64,000 nt of DNA from Brevundimonas sp. NIBR10 (GTDB lineage Bacteria; Pseudomonadota; Alphaproteobacteria; Caulobacterales; Caulobacteraceae). Shown here one piece after another: positions 35,033-45,163 of the stretch. Every line of letters starts with the position of its first letter. The stretch's first letter is position 1. Under the pieces are notes generated by a model that saw only the letters and a list, made by a program, of their open reading frames with translations, did not search any database and was not told where the DNA came from. The position numbers and the translations under genes are program-made. Location of the stretch: the NCBI RefSeq assembly GCF_027912515.1, contig NZ_CP115464.1, positions 930,001 to 994,000 on the forward strand, read 5' to 3'.

Positions 35033-35395
35033 TCGCCTTCAGAGAGCGAGGCCGTTCGAGCCACGGCCGACGGAACATGTCGCCTGGCCTTCGCTGAAAG
35101 GTGCAAAGGAAACAGGAATACTTTCCTCATTAGCCCTTGCGCCCGGTCTCCCGCGTCCCATCTGTTTGTCCGGGTCTTTGAAACCTTCCAGCCGACCCAC
35201 CAGCCGCACCTGCGGTTAGGCTGAGGTCGTCCCGCCGACAGGGTGACTCAAGCCGCCCGACACGACGGATCGATCTCTGTCAATTTGGCGCTCTGGCGGT
35301 TTGGCGGTCACTTTTTTGACCGCCACCGCCATCCGGGCTTGCCGACCTCGAACAAGAAAGGCCGATCGTCCTCGCCATCTCCATAGGAAGCGTCT
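35033..35395. other. 363-base intergenic region upstream of oxyR
   Basis: No gene is supported on either strand. A perfect 8-bp hairpin, GGCGGTCA-CTTTTT-TGACCGCC, stands at 35303-35324, about 70 bases before the oxyR start. It may be a leader structure, a terminator of an unseen transcript or a binding site for OxyR itself. Nothing else distinctive is seen. Confidence 0.5.
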
Positions 35396-36307
35396 ATGTC
35401 CGCTTCCATGCTCCCCACCCTGCGCCAGCTCCAGTATCTGAAACTCCTCGCCGAGCATGCCTCGTTCAGCCGGGCGGCCGAGGCCGCTCACGTCAGCCAG
35501 CCGGCCCTGTCGGCCGGGGTTCAGGAGCTTGAGCGTATCCTGGGTGCCCCCGTCGTCGAGCGGACCCGGGGCAATGTCCAGCTGACCGCCGTGGGAGCCG
35601 AGGCCGTGCGCCGCGCCGAGGACGTGCTCGCCCGCACCGAGGATCTGGTCGAAGCCGCGCGGAGTGCAGGCCGCCCCCTGTCCGGCCGGTTCCGGCTGGG
35701 GATCATCCCGACCGTCGCCCCCTTCCTTCTGCCCGCCACCCTGCCGGGCCTGAAGTCGGCCTATCCGGGCCTGCGCCTGTTCATCCGCGAGGACCTGACG
35801 CCGCGCCTGATCGCCGGGCTCAAGGCGGGCCAGCTCGATGCCGCCATCATCGCCCTGCCCTATGATGCACCGGGCATCGATCACGCCCACATCGGCCATG
35901 ACGAGATCCTGGCCGTGGCCCCTGTCGGCCATGCCCTGGCCGTGCCCGGCGCGATCGGGCCGGGCTCCCTGTCCTCGTCCGAGCTGATCCTTCTGGAGGA
36001 CGGCCATTGCCTGCGCGATCAAGCCCTGGCCGCCTTCGACATCGACCCGCCGAAGGGCGATGACGTCTTCGCCGCCACCAGCCTGCACACCTTGGTCCAG
36101 ATGGTCGGATCGGGTCTTGGGGTCTCCTTCCTGCCCGAGATGGCCGTGCGCGCGGGCCTGGCCGACAACCCGGCGGTCGTGACCCGCCACATCACCCCCA
36201 AGGGAGCCCGCGCCGTGCCCAGCCGCGAGATCGTCGTCGCCTGGCGATCCGGCTCCAGCCGCGCCGCCGAGGCCCGGCTTCTGGCCGAGGCGATGGCCCA
36301 GGACTGA
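35396..36307 (+). CDS. oxyR: OxyR-like LysR regulator with a single cysteine
   Basis: A 303-residue LysR-type regulator of the OxyR subgroup that senses hydrogen peroxide. The N-terminal HTH is SFSRAAEAAHVSQPALSAGV. The sensing-region motif LLEDGHCLRDQAL holds Cys205, equivalent to E. coli Cys199. The position of the second (resolving) Cys, nine residues on, is Phe214, and Cys205 is the only Cys in the protein, so the classical intramolecular disulfide cannot form. The rest (SLHTLVQMVGSGLGVSFLPE) is typical of OxyR. No catalase or peroxidase gene is adjacent. The assignment to OxyR is strong; the sensing mechanism is open. Confidence 0.9.
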   Translation: MSASMLPTLRQLQYLKLLAEHASFSRAAEAAHVSQPALSAGVQELERILGAPVVERTRGNVQLTAVGAEAVRRAEDVLARTEDLVEAARSAGRPLSGRFRLGIIPTVAPFLLPATLPGLKSAYPGLRLFIREDLTPRLIAGLKAGQLDAAIIALPYDAPGIDHAHIGHDEILAVAPVGHALAVPGAIGPGSLSSSELILLEDGHCLRDQALAAFDIDPPKGDDVFAATSLHTLVQMVGSGLGVSFLPEMAVRAGLADNPAVVTRHITPKGARAVPSREIVVAWRSGSSRAAEARLLAEAMAQD

Positions 36308-36360
36308 TTCTCCCGTATCACGGTCTTCCCACCGGTCGGTTCGTGTGTAGGGTCGGCCCC

Positions 36361-36768
36361 ATGACCCTGCGCACCCTTGCCGCCTGGCTGGCTTCCCTGC
36401 TGCTCATCGGCGGCGTGCTCGCCTGTGCGCCGACATCCGGCCCGGCGCTGGACCCTGCCGACGATCGACCGGCCCCCAGCCTGGCCGGACACGACCCGGC
36501 CTGGGACAGCGATCCTGTTCTCTGCGGCCGTGCCGGCGGAGCCATCCGGCGCGTCGGGCTGATGAACATGCCCTACTGCGTCATCCCCATGCCCGACGCG
36601 GGCAAGGTCTGCACCGACAAGGCCGACTGTACCGGACGGTGCATCCAGTTCGATATCTCCAGGGTCGGCACCCGCACCACCGGCGTCTGCCAGCGCGAGA
36701 ACGTCCAGTTCGGCTGTTTCTCCGAGGTCGAGGACGGCAAGGCCCAACCGGCCCTCTGCGCGGACTGA
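36361..36768 (+). CDS. Cysteine-rich lipoprotein, unknown function
   Basis: A 135-residue protein with a lipoprotein signal (TLAAWLASLLLIGGVLACAP, lipidated Cys near residue 22). Eight further cysteines occur in the mature part (LCGRAGG, PYCVIP, VCTDKADCTGRC, VCQRE, GCFSE, LCAD), enough for four disulfides, so a small disulfide-knotted periplasmic domain is likely. I do not recognise a family. The start at 36361 was chosen over 36343 because it gives the lipoprotein signal directly. A bidirectional terminator follows. Confidence 0.75.
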   Translation: MTLRTLAAWLASLLLIGGVLACAPTSGPALDPADDRPAPSLAGHDPAWDSDPVLCGRAGGAIRRVGLMNMPYCVIPMPDAGKVCTDKADCTGRCIQFDISRVGTRTTGVCQRENVQFGCFSEVEDGKAQPALCAD

Positions 36769-36783
36769 ACAGCGGCTCAAACG

Positions 36784-36820
36784 AAAAGGGCCGGCGGAGC
36801 GATCCGCCGGCCCTCATTCT
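36784..36820 (-). terminator. Terminator between the lipoprotein gene and acnA
   Basis: A perfect 11-bp stem GGGCCGGCGGA / TCCGCCGGCCC with a GCGA loop. On the minus strand it is followed by TTTTCG, so it best fits as the end of the acnA transcript. On the plus strand a weaker TCATTCT follows, so it may serve both convergent genes. Confidence 0.8.
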
Positions 36821-36836
36821 CGTCTGCTCGGAGGAC

Positions 36837-39578
<2,742 letters not shown>

Positions 39579-39777
39579 TCGAGAGGCTTCCTCTGCTCTA
39601 CGCCGCCCGACAATCCGGTTGCACGTTCGCGCGGTCGACGACGGGGCGCACAGGTCCCCGACGCGCGCGGCGAACGCCTGCTGCGGCTGGGGCGGCTATA
39701 GCCCCGGTCAAGGTCGCCGTCCATGTATCCACGTCCGGTGTGAGGACATTGAGAATGGATCGCAGGAGGGTGGCCCC

Positions 39778-40401
39778 GTGATCCACACCCTCTCCCTCTC
39801 CGCCCTGACCCTGGCCCGTGGCGAGCGGACCCTGTTTCGCGATCTCGATTTCACCGTCGCCGCCGGAGACTGCATCGCCCTGACCGGGCCGAACGGGGCG
39901 GGCAAGACCTCGCTTCTGCGCGCCGTGGCAGGTCTGATCCGGCCAGAGTCCGGCGAGGTCGCGTTTCGCGACGGCGACCAGAACCTGATCGATCCCACCG
40001 ACGCCCGGGGCCGGGAGGTGCATCTGGCGGGTCACCTCGACGGCCTCAAAGGGGCTCGCACGGCGCGGCACGAACTGATGTTCCAGTCCGACTGGCTGGG
40101 TCACACCCAGGACGGCTATGGCGACGCCGTCGCGGCCTTCGGTCTGAAGCCCCTGCTCGATCTCGAGGTGCGCAAGCTGTCGGCGGGCCAGCGGCGGCGC
40201 CTCGCCCTGGGTCGGTTGCTGGGGTCGCCGCGCGCCCTGTGGTTGCTCGACGAGCCGTTCGGCCCGCTGGACGCCCGCTGGCGAGAGGCCTTTGCCGAGA
40301 TCATGCGCCGTCACCTTGCCGCCGGCGGCCTGATCGTCTGCGCCGTCCACGACCCCCTCCCCATCCCCAGTCGCCCTCTTGTGCTGGAGAGCCCGGCATG
40401 A
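39778..40401 (+). CDS. ccmA: Haem exporter ATP-binding protein CcmA
   Basis: The ATPase of the CcmABCD complex that delivers haem to CcmE for cytochrome c maturation. The 207-residue ABC domain has Walker A TGPNGAGKTSLLRAV, the signature RKLSAGQRRRLALGRLL and Walker B LWLLDEPFGPLD. The start is GTG 39778, with GGAGG about eight bases upstream; the longer frame from 39526 runs into the acnA promoter. It overlaps ccmB by four bases (ATGA). Confidence 0.94.
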   Translation: MIHTLSLSALTLARGERTLFRDLDFTVAAGDCIALTGPNGAGKTSLLRAVAGLIRPESGEVAFRDGDQNLIDPTDARGREVHLAGHLDGLKGARTARHELMFQSDWLGHTQDGYGDAVAAFGLKPLLDLEVRKLSAGQRRRLALGRLLGSPRALWLLDEPFGPLDARWREAFAEIMRRHLAAGGLIVCAVHDPLPIPSRPLVLESPA

Positions 40402-41150
40402 GCGAGCCACGCCTGCCGAAATGGGGAGACGGCGAGCCCGACGGGGCCGAGCCCGGCCCGCCCGAGCCGCAACTGCCGGGTCCACGCGGCGGCACGCGTG
40501 TGCTGTTCGAGCGGGAGCTGTCCCTGGCCTGGAGCGGCGGCGGCGGACCCCTGCTGGCCTGTGCCTTCTTCGCCTGCCTGACCGCCATCCTGCCGCTGGC
40601 GGCGGGAGGGGCCGTCGAGACCCTGCGGCCCGTGGCGGCCGGCGCGGCCTGGCTGGCCCTGGCCCTGTCGTCCTTGCTGTCGCTGGAGCGGTTGTTCGAG
40701 CGCGATCTGGAGGACGGCGGGCTGGACCTGCTGGCTACGGGCCACCTGTCGCTGGAGGCGGTCTTCGTGATCAAGGCGCTGAGCCAGTGGGTCGCCACCG
40801 GCCTGCCACTGGCCCTGGCCGCGCCCGTCGCCGCCCTGGCGCTGGGTCAGCCGCTTCATCTCGCGCCCCTGACCGCCTTGACGGCAGGGATCGGCGGGTT
40901 GGGGTTCGCCTTCACCGGGGCCCTCGGGGCTGCGTTGGCCCTCGGCGCGCGGCGGGGCGGCCTGCTGATCGCCGTCGTCGTCCTCCCGCTGTTCATCCCG
41001 CCGGTGGTGTTCGGTTCGGGCGCCCTGGCCCGGGCCGCAGAAGGATTGCCGGTCGGCCCGGCCCTGGCCCTGCTCGGTGCCTACTGCCTGTTCGCCGCCC
41101 TGCTCAGCCCCTTTGCCGGAGCCGCCGCTATTCGCAACGCCCAGGGCTAG
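40398..41150 (+). CDS. ccmB: Haem exporter membrane subunit CcmB, N-terminally extended
   Basis: A 250-residue inner-membrane protein with six TM segments, the permease-like partner of CcmA. The family is usually about 220 residues; here an extra hydrophilic Pro/Gly/Glu-rich stretch of about 33 residues precedes the TRVLFERELSLAWS that normally opens the protein. LERLFERDLEDGGLDLLAT and LPLFIPPVVFGSGA are family features. ccmC normally follows, but here the next gene is a histidine kinase. Confidence 0.92.
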   Translation: MSEPRLPKWGDGEPDGAEPGPPEPQLPGPRGGTRVLFERELSLAWSGGGGPLLACAFFACLTAILPLAAGGAVETLRPVAAGAAWLALALSSLLSLERLFERDLEDGGLDLLATGHLSLEAVFVIKALSQWVATGLPLALAAPVAALALGQPLHLAPLTALTAGIGGLGFAFTGALGAALALGARRGGLLIAVVVLPLFIPPVVFGSGALARAAEGLPVGPALALLGAYCLFAALLSPFAGAAAIRNAQG

Positions 41151-41219
41151 CGATTGCAACTCAAGGTTTTACGATAAAGCAACCTGTGGCCGTCTACCCT
41201 GTCGTGGGAGGACGTGCTC

Positions 41220-42578
41220 ATGGGATTTCTTCTGGTCATTATCGCCGTGGCGCTGACCGCCGCCCTCGCCGGGCTCAGCCTGGCAACGCGGGCGCGGGGC
41301 GAGGCCGTCCGGCTGCGGGCGATCAACAATTCGCTGGAGGCTCGCGTTACCGAGGCCACCCGAGAGATGCGCGCGGCCCTGGCAACGTCCGACCAGCAGG
41401 CGCGGGGTCTCGCCGCCGCCAGCCAGGCCAAGACCGACTTTCTGGCCGGGATGAGCCATGAGCTGCGCACCCCCCTGAACGCCGTCATCGGCTTTGCCGA
41501 CCTGATGCGGATGAACTCTGCGACCGAGCCCCTGACCCTGCGCCAGCACCAGGCGGTGGATCAGATCCTGGGTGCCGGCCAGCATCTGCTGGCTCTGATC
41601 GAGGAGGTGCTGGACCTCGCCCGGATCGAGGCCGGCAAGCTGTCGATGTCGATCGAGGCCGTCGATCCCCATCTGGTCGCGCGCCAGGTCTGTCAGTCCC
41701 TGAAGCCCGAGGCCGCGGCCGCCGGCGTGACCCTGAGAGCGCCACCCGTCGTCGCCGGCTTCGGCGTCATTGCCGACCGGACCCGCCTGCGCCAGATCCT
41801 GCTCAATCTCGTGTCCAACGCCATTCGCTACAACCGCCCCGGCGGCCACGTCATCGTCGAACTGCGCCAGGGGCGGGACGGCGTCATCCTGTCGGTACGC
41901 GATACCGGGGCCGGGATTCCCGCCGACCGGATGGCCGAGCTGTTTCAGCCCTTCAACCGCCTCGGCCGCGAGGCCTCGACGCTGGCGGGCGCAGGCATCG
42001 GCCTGACCGTGTCGCGCCGTCTGGCCGAGGCCATGAACGGGCGGCTGGAAGCCAGCAGCCGCGAGGGCGAGGGGTCGTGCTTCACGCTTCATCTGCCGGT
42101 CGCCCGCCATACGGCACCGCAGATCGTGGCCTCGGCGATTCCCGAACTGGACGTTCCCGCCTTTCCTGGCGGCGCGGCGACGATGCTTTATGTCGAGGAT
42201 AACCCATCCAACATCGCCCTGATGCGGCATGTGATCGAAGCCCTGGGGTCGATCCGTCTGCACGTCGCGGAGACCGGCCACGACGGTCTGGCCCTGGCGC
42301 GCGACCTGAGGCCCGACATCATCCTTCTGGACATCAACCTGCCCGGACTGAACGGGTTCGAGCTCAAGGCCGGATTGGACGCCGATCCGCTGACGCGCGG
42401 CATCCCGGTCCTGGCCCTGTCGGCCAGCGCCATGCCCAGCGACATAAAACCCGGCAAGACGGCGGGCTTCCGCGACTATCTGACCAAGCCCCTCGACATA
42501 CCGGCCTTTGCGCGTGCCCTGAATCGCGTCCTGAACGAGGTCGGCCAGGCCGCCGAGGCCGACCGTCGCCTGGCCTAG
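41220..42578 (+). CDS. Hybrid sensor histidine kinase with C-terminal receiver
   Basis: A 452-residue protein. One TM is at residues 1-23, followed by a coiled-coil stretch (RLRAINNSLEARVTEATREM), the phosphoacceptor H-box FLAGMSHELRTPLNAVIGF (His80), an HATPase domain with ILLNLVSNAIRYNRPGG and DTGAGIPADR, and a receiver with YVEDNPSN and the phospho-Asp in LLDINLPGLNGF. It has no periplasmic sensor domain, so input is probably cytosolic or membrane-based. The start is ATG 41220, because GGGAGG is too close to the GTG at 41214. It overlaps the Smr gene stop by a CTAG palindrome. Confidence 0.92.
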   Translation: MGFLLVIIAVALTAALAGLSLATRARGEAVRLRAINNSLEARVTEATREMRAALATSDQQARGLAAASQAKTDFLAGMSHELRTPLNAVIGFADLMRMNSATEPLTLRQHQAVDQILGAGQHLLALIEEVLDLARIEAGKLSMSIEAVDPHLVARQVCQSLKPEAAAAGVTLRAPPVVAGFGVIADRTRLRQILLNLVSNAIRYNRPGGHVIVELRQGRDGVILSVRDTGAGIPADRMAELFQPFNRLGREASTLAGAGIGLTVSRRLAEAMNGRLEASSREGEGSCFTLHLPVARHTAPQIVASAIPELDVPAFPGGAATMLYVEDNPSNIALMRHVIEALGSIRLHVAETGHDGLALARDLRPDIILLDINLPGLNGFELKAGLDADPLTRGIPVLALSASAMPSDIKPGKTAGFRDYLTKPLDIPAFARALNRVLNEVGQAAEADRRLA

Positions 42579-43183
42579 CGCTTTCGCAGGGTGACATAGA
42601 TCGCGCCGTCGCCGCCGTGGCGGCGGTGGGCCCAGGCGAAGCCGGAGACGACACCGCGCAGGGCCGGGGCGTGGAGCCAGTCGTGGACCGAGGCGCGGAT
42701 CACGCCGCCGCCCCTGCGCCCCTGGCCGGTGATGACCAGAACGGCAGACAGGCCGCGCGCCTGACAGCCCGACAGGAAGGCCCGCAGCTGGTCCTCGGCC
42801 TCGAACCGGCCGAAGCCGTGCAGGTCGATGGTGGCCTGGATCGGATCGCGTTCGCGCGACAGGCGGCGCTGGCGGCGGGGCTCCAGTTCATGGGGCGCGG
42901 GGCGGGCGACGGCGGCGGGCAGGGGCGTCGAGACCGGTGCCGCTCCGATGACGGGCTTGGGTCGGGGCTGAGACTTCGGTGGAGCCTTGCCCGGCGCGAC
43001 GGCGAGGATTTCGGGGATGGGCGCTCCGCCGGGAATGACGCGGGCCGCCTTGCGGAATTTCGGCGGCGTCACCGAGCCCGTGACGCGGGCCCAGATGCGG
43101 CGGTCCTCGGTCGTCAGATCCTTGGGAGGTTTCGCCACCTCAGGCGTCGTCGCCTTCGCCGGTCGCCTGGGGGCCCGGCTCAT
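42575..43183 (-). CDS. Smr/MutS2-type endonuclease-domain protein
   Basis: A 202-residue protein with a C-terminal Smr domain (ATIDLHGFGRFEAEDQLRAF, then VLVITGQGRRGGGVIR and HRRHGGDGAIYVTLRKR) that in other proteins nicks or binds DNA or RNA. The N-terminal half is low in complexity (Pro/Lys-rich). LTTEDRRIWARVTGSVTP is the usual N-terminal motif of alphaproteobacterial members. The ATG at 43183 overlaps the XRE gene by 44 bases; a GTG at 43138 directly after that gene's stop is an equally possible start. It converges with the kinase gene. Confidence 0.85.
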   Translation of the reverse strand: MSRAPRRPAKATTPEVAKPPKDLTTEDRRIWARVTGSVTPPKFRKAARVIPGGAPIPEILAVAPGKAPPKSQPRPKPVIGAAPVSTPLPAAVARPAPHELEPRRQRRLSRERDPIQATIDLHGFGRFEAEDQLRAFLSGCQARGLSAVLVITGQGRRGGGVIRASVHDWLHAPALRGVVSGFAWAHRRHGGDGAIYVTLRKR

Positions 43184-43376
43184 GGGCCAGCAGGTCGCCG
43201 GGCTGGCAGTCCAGTTCGCGGCACAGGGCGTCCAGGGTAGAGAACCGGATGGCCCGTGCCTTGCCCGTCTTCAGAATCGACAGATTGGCCAGGGTCACGC
43301 CGACACGATCGGCCAGTTCCGTCAGCGACATGCGCCGTTCGAGCAGGATGCGGTCGAGCTGGATGCGAATGGCCAT
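43140..43376 (-). CDS. XRE-type helix-turn-helix regulator (YozG-like)
   Basis: A 78-residue regulator with the HTH MSLTELADRVGVTLANLSIL and KALDALCRELD-type fourth helix (here TLDALCRELDCQPGDLL). This is the YozG-like group that is usually paired with a DUF2975 membrane protein, as here: that gene lies 12 bases upstream in the same orientation. The pair probably forms a regulatory unit in which the membrane protein controls or is controlled by the repressor. Confidence 0.9.
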   Translation of the reverse strand: MAIRIQLDRILLERRMSLTELADRVGVTLANLSILKTGKARAIRFSTLDALCRELDCQPGDLLAHEPGPQATGEGDDA

Positions 43377-43388
43377 GAGTGCGGTCTA

Positions 43389-44000
43389 TCAGATCGTGAG
43401 TTCGGATTCGCGACGAAGCCGGGCGCCCTCGCGGAACACCTCGGCCAGGACGAAGACGACGAGGACGGAGAAGATCGGGGTCAGCAGTTCGCCGACACCC
43501 TGCGGGTCCATCACGCCGGGGGCGAGACGGGCGGCGACGAGGCCTTGCGTGACCCAGACGCCGGCGGTGACCGTGGCCAGGATCAGGCCGATCGCGCGCA
43601 ACCGACGCACATTCTCAGGCTGAAACGGATCGCCCTGGGTCAGGCTGCGGAAGATCAGGCGCAGGTGACGCAGGATCAGCAGAAATCCGCCGAACCAGGC
43701 CGACAGGGCGCCCAGGCCGAACAGCAGCAGCGCTCGGGTCAGGGGTTGTTGCAGCCCGCCCGTGTCGTCAGTGACGGTGATGTTGACGTCGCTCAGCGGA
43801 ATGAAGATGGCGGCGACGAAGGCCAGTAGCAGGATGGCGGTGATCAGCATCAGCAGGACGAAGGCGACGTCCAGAGCGATCTTGAGCAGACTCGACACCG
43901 AGCCGGGGCCGAGCGTGCGCGGACCGCGCAGGGCGAAGCCGGGGATGCGGGCGAACCGGGTCGAGGATGTCAGAAGAATCGGCAGGCGCATCGTGCGCAT
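43389..44000 (-). CDS. DUF2975 membrane protein
   Basis: A 203-residue four-TM protein (VAFVLLMLITAILLLAFVAA, LLLFGLGALSAWFGGFLLIL, AIGLILATVTAGVWVTQGL, LTPIFSVLVVFVLAEVF). The segment LIFRSLTQGDPFQPENVRRLRAIG is the DUF2975 hallmark. The partner XRE gene follows directly. Two ATGs (44000, 43991) are possible starts. Function is unknown; the family is always seen next to YozG-type regulators. Confidence 0.88.
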   Translation of the reverse strand: MRTMRLPILLTSSTRFARIPGFALRGPRTLGPGSVSSLLKIALDVAFVLLMLITAILLLAFVAAIFIPLSDVNITVTDDTGGLQQPLTRALLLFGLGALSAWFGGFLLILRHLRLIFRSLTQGDPFQPENVRRLRAIGLILATVTAGVWVTQGLVAARLAPGVMDPQGVGELLTPIFSVLVVFVLAEVFREGARLRRESELTI

Positions 44001-44241
44001 GTCACCCGGCCGGACCAGAGGGCGCGATCGCCACGCGGGGTCCGGCGAACCCCGACGCGGCGCAAGTCTTCGCGGTCTTGAAGGGTCTCGTCAAAGGGTG
44101 ATCTTTCTCTGCCTTGAGGGGCCGACGGTCGAGGGGACGAATCCCGGGTCGACCGTCGTGGCCCGCTTCAGCGTTTCGCGTGTCGGCCAAGGGGCCGGAC
44201 GCGGTAGGCGCCGCTTCTGGGAAGCGGTAGGCAGAGGCTGT

Positions 44242-44358
44242 TTAGAATGCTTGGACGAGGATGGCGACCATGGCGGTCGGCAGGGCGGCCAGCAGGGCGG
44301 CGTTGACGAGGACTGCACCAATGCGGTCCATGAAAAGCGAGGCGTTCATCGTGCTCAT
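44242..44358 (-). CDS. 38-residue membrane peptide, unknown function
   Basis: A small gene supported by an excellent ribosome-binding site: AGGAGA seven bases before the ATG at 44358. The peptide reads MSTMNASLFMDRIGAVLV and then a hydrophobic NAALLAALPTAMVAILVQAF, giving one TM helix (about residues 11-35). It is not a shadow of any other gene. It may be a membrane-stress, toxin-like or assembly peptide; the sequence does not decide. A hairpin CCGCTTC/GAAGCGG is at 44212-44228, shortly after its stop. Confidence 0.7.
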   Translation of the reverse strand: MSTMNASLFMDRIGAVLVNAALLAALPTAMVAILVQAF

Positions 44359-44503
44359 CGTAGTTCTCCTGAATGCGGGTCATTTATTGCCCGCTTGATG
44401 TTTCCGCAGGGTTGAAAAAGTCCTTATCGGGCTTCCTCCGGAACGGTGCGGCCCCCGTTCGTGAGAACATAGATAGGACTTGCCACCCGCTGCGTCACGT
44501 TAC

Positions 44504-44520
44504 ATATCGTTTAACGATAT
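44504..44520. promoter_or_regulatory. AT-rich palindromic operator upstream of rdgB
   Basis: ATATCGTT-T-AACGATAT has two perfect 8-base arms about one central base and lies 44 bases before the rdgB start, where a promoter should be. In a GC-rich genome an AT-rich palindrome of this length is unlikely by chance. The pattern resembles PadR-type operators, but no regulator gene is adjacent. Confidence 0.5.
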
Positions 44521-44563
44521 TAAACTTTGGCAATGGATTGTTACGGTCGAGGATGACGAGAAA

Positions 44564-45163
44564 ATGCTGCGACTGATCAATGGGATGACACTCGTCATCG
44601 CGACCCACAATCCCGGCAAGGTGCCGGAAATCGCCGCCCTGCTGGGCGAAAATTACAGGTTCGTCACGGCGGGTGAGCTGAATCTGCCTGAACCCGACGA
44701 AACTGAGGCGACCTTTACCGGCAATGCGATGCTGAAGGCCCGTCATGCGGCGGCTCTGTCGAGCGAGGTCGCCATCGCCGACGATTCCGGGATGTCGGTC
44801 GCGGCACTGGACGGCGCACCGGGCGTGTTCTCGGCGCGCTGGGCCGGACCGGCGAAGGATTTCTCCATCGCCATGAAGAAGGTCGAGACGCGGCTGGAGG
44901 AGGTCGGGGCCACGGATCGTAGCGCCTGGTTCACCTCGGCGCTGGCCGTGGCCTGGCCGGATGGGCCCTGTGTCGTGGTCGAGGGCCGGGTGGACGGCAC
45001 CCTGACCTTTCCCCCGCGCGGCGACCGCGGTTTTGGATACGACCCGATCTTCGTCCCCGAAACCGGCGAGCTGACGTTTGGCGAGATGGAGCCTGCGGCC
45101 AAGGACGCGATCAGCCACCGCGCGCGCGCCTTCGCCAGGCTCAGGGCCGCCCTGATTGACTGA
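44564..45163 (+). CDS. rdgB: dITP/XTP pyrophosphatase RdgB
   Basis: A 199-residue house-cleaning nucleoside triphosphate pyrophosphatase that removes dITP and XTP from the nucleotide pool. Visible family motifs are ATHNPGKVPEI, TFTGNAMLKARHAA, ADDSGMSVAALDGAPGVFSA, GFGYDPIFVP and KDAISHRARAF. The ATG at 44564 has only a weak GAGG upstream; an ATG at 44585 is the alternative. The hemW start overlaps its end by eight bases. Confidence 0.95.
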   Translation: MLRLINGMTLVIATHNPGKVPEIAALLGENYRFVTAGELNLPEPDETEATFTGNAMLKARHAAALSSEVAIADDSGMSVAALDGAPGVFSARWAGPAKDFSIAMKKVETRLEEVGATDRSAWFTSALAVAWPDGPCVVVEGRVDGTLTFPPRGDRGFGYDPIFVPETGELTFGEMEPAAKDAISHRARAFARLRAALID

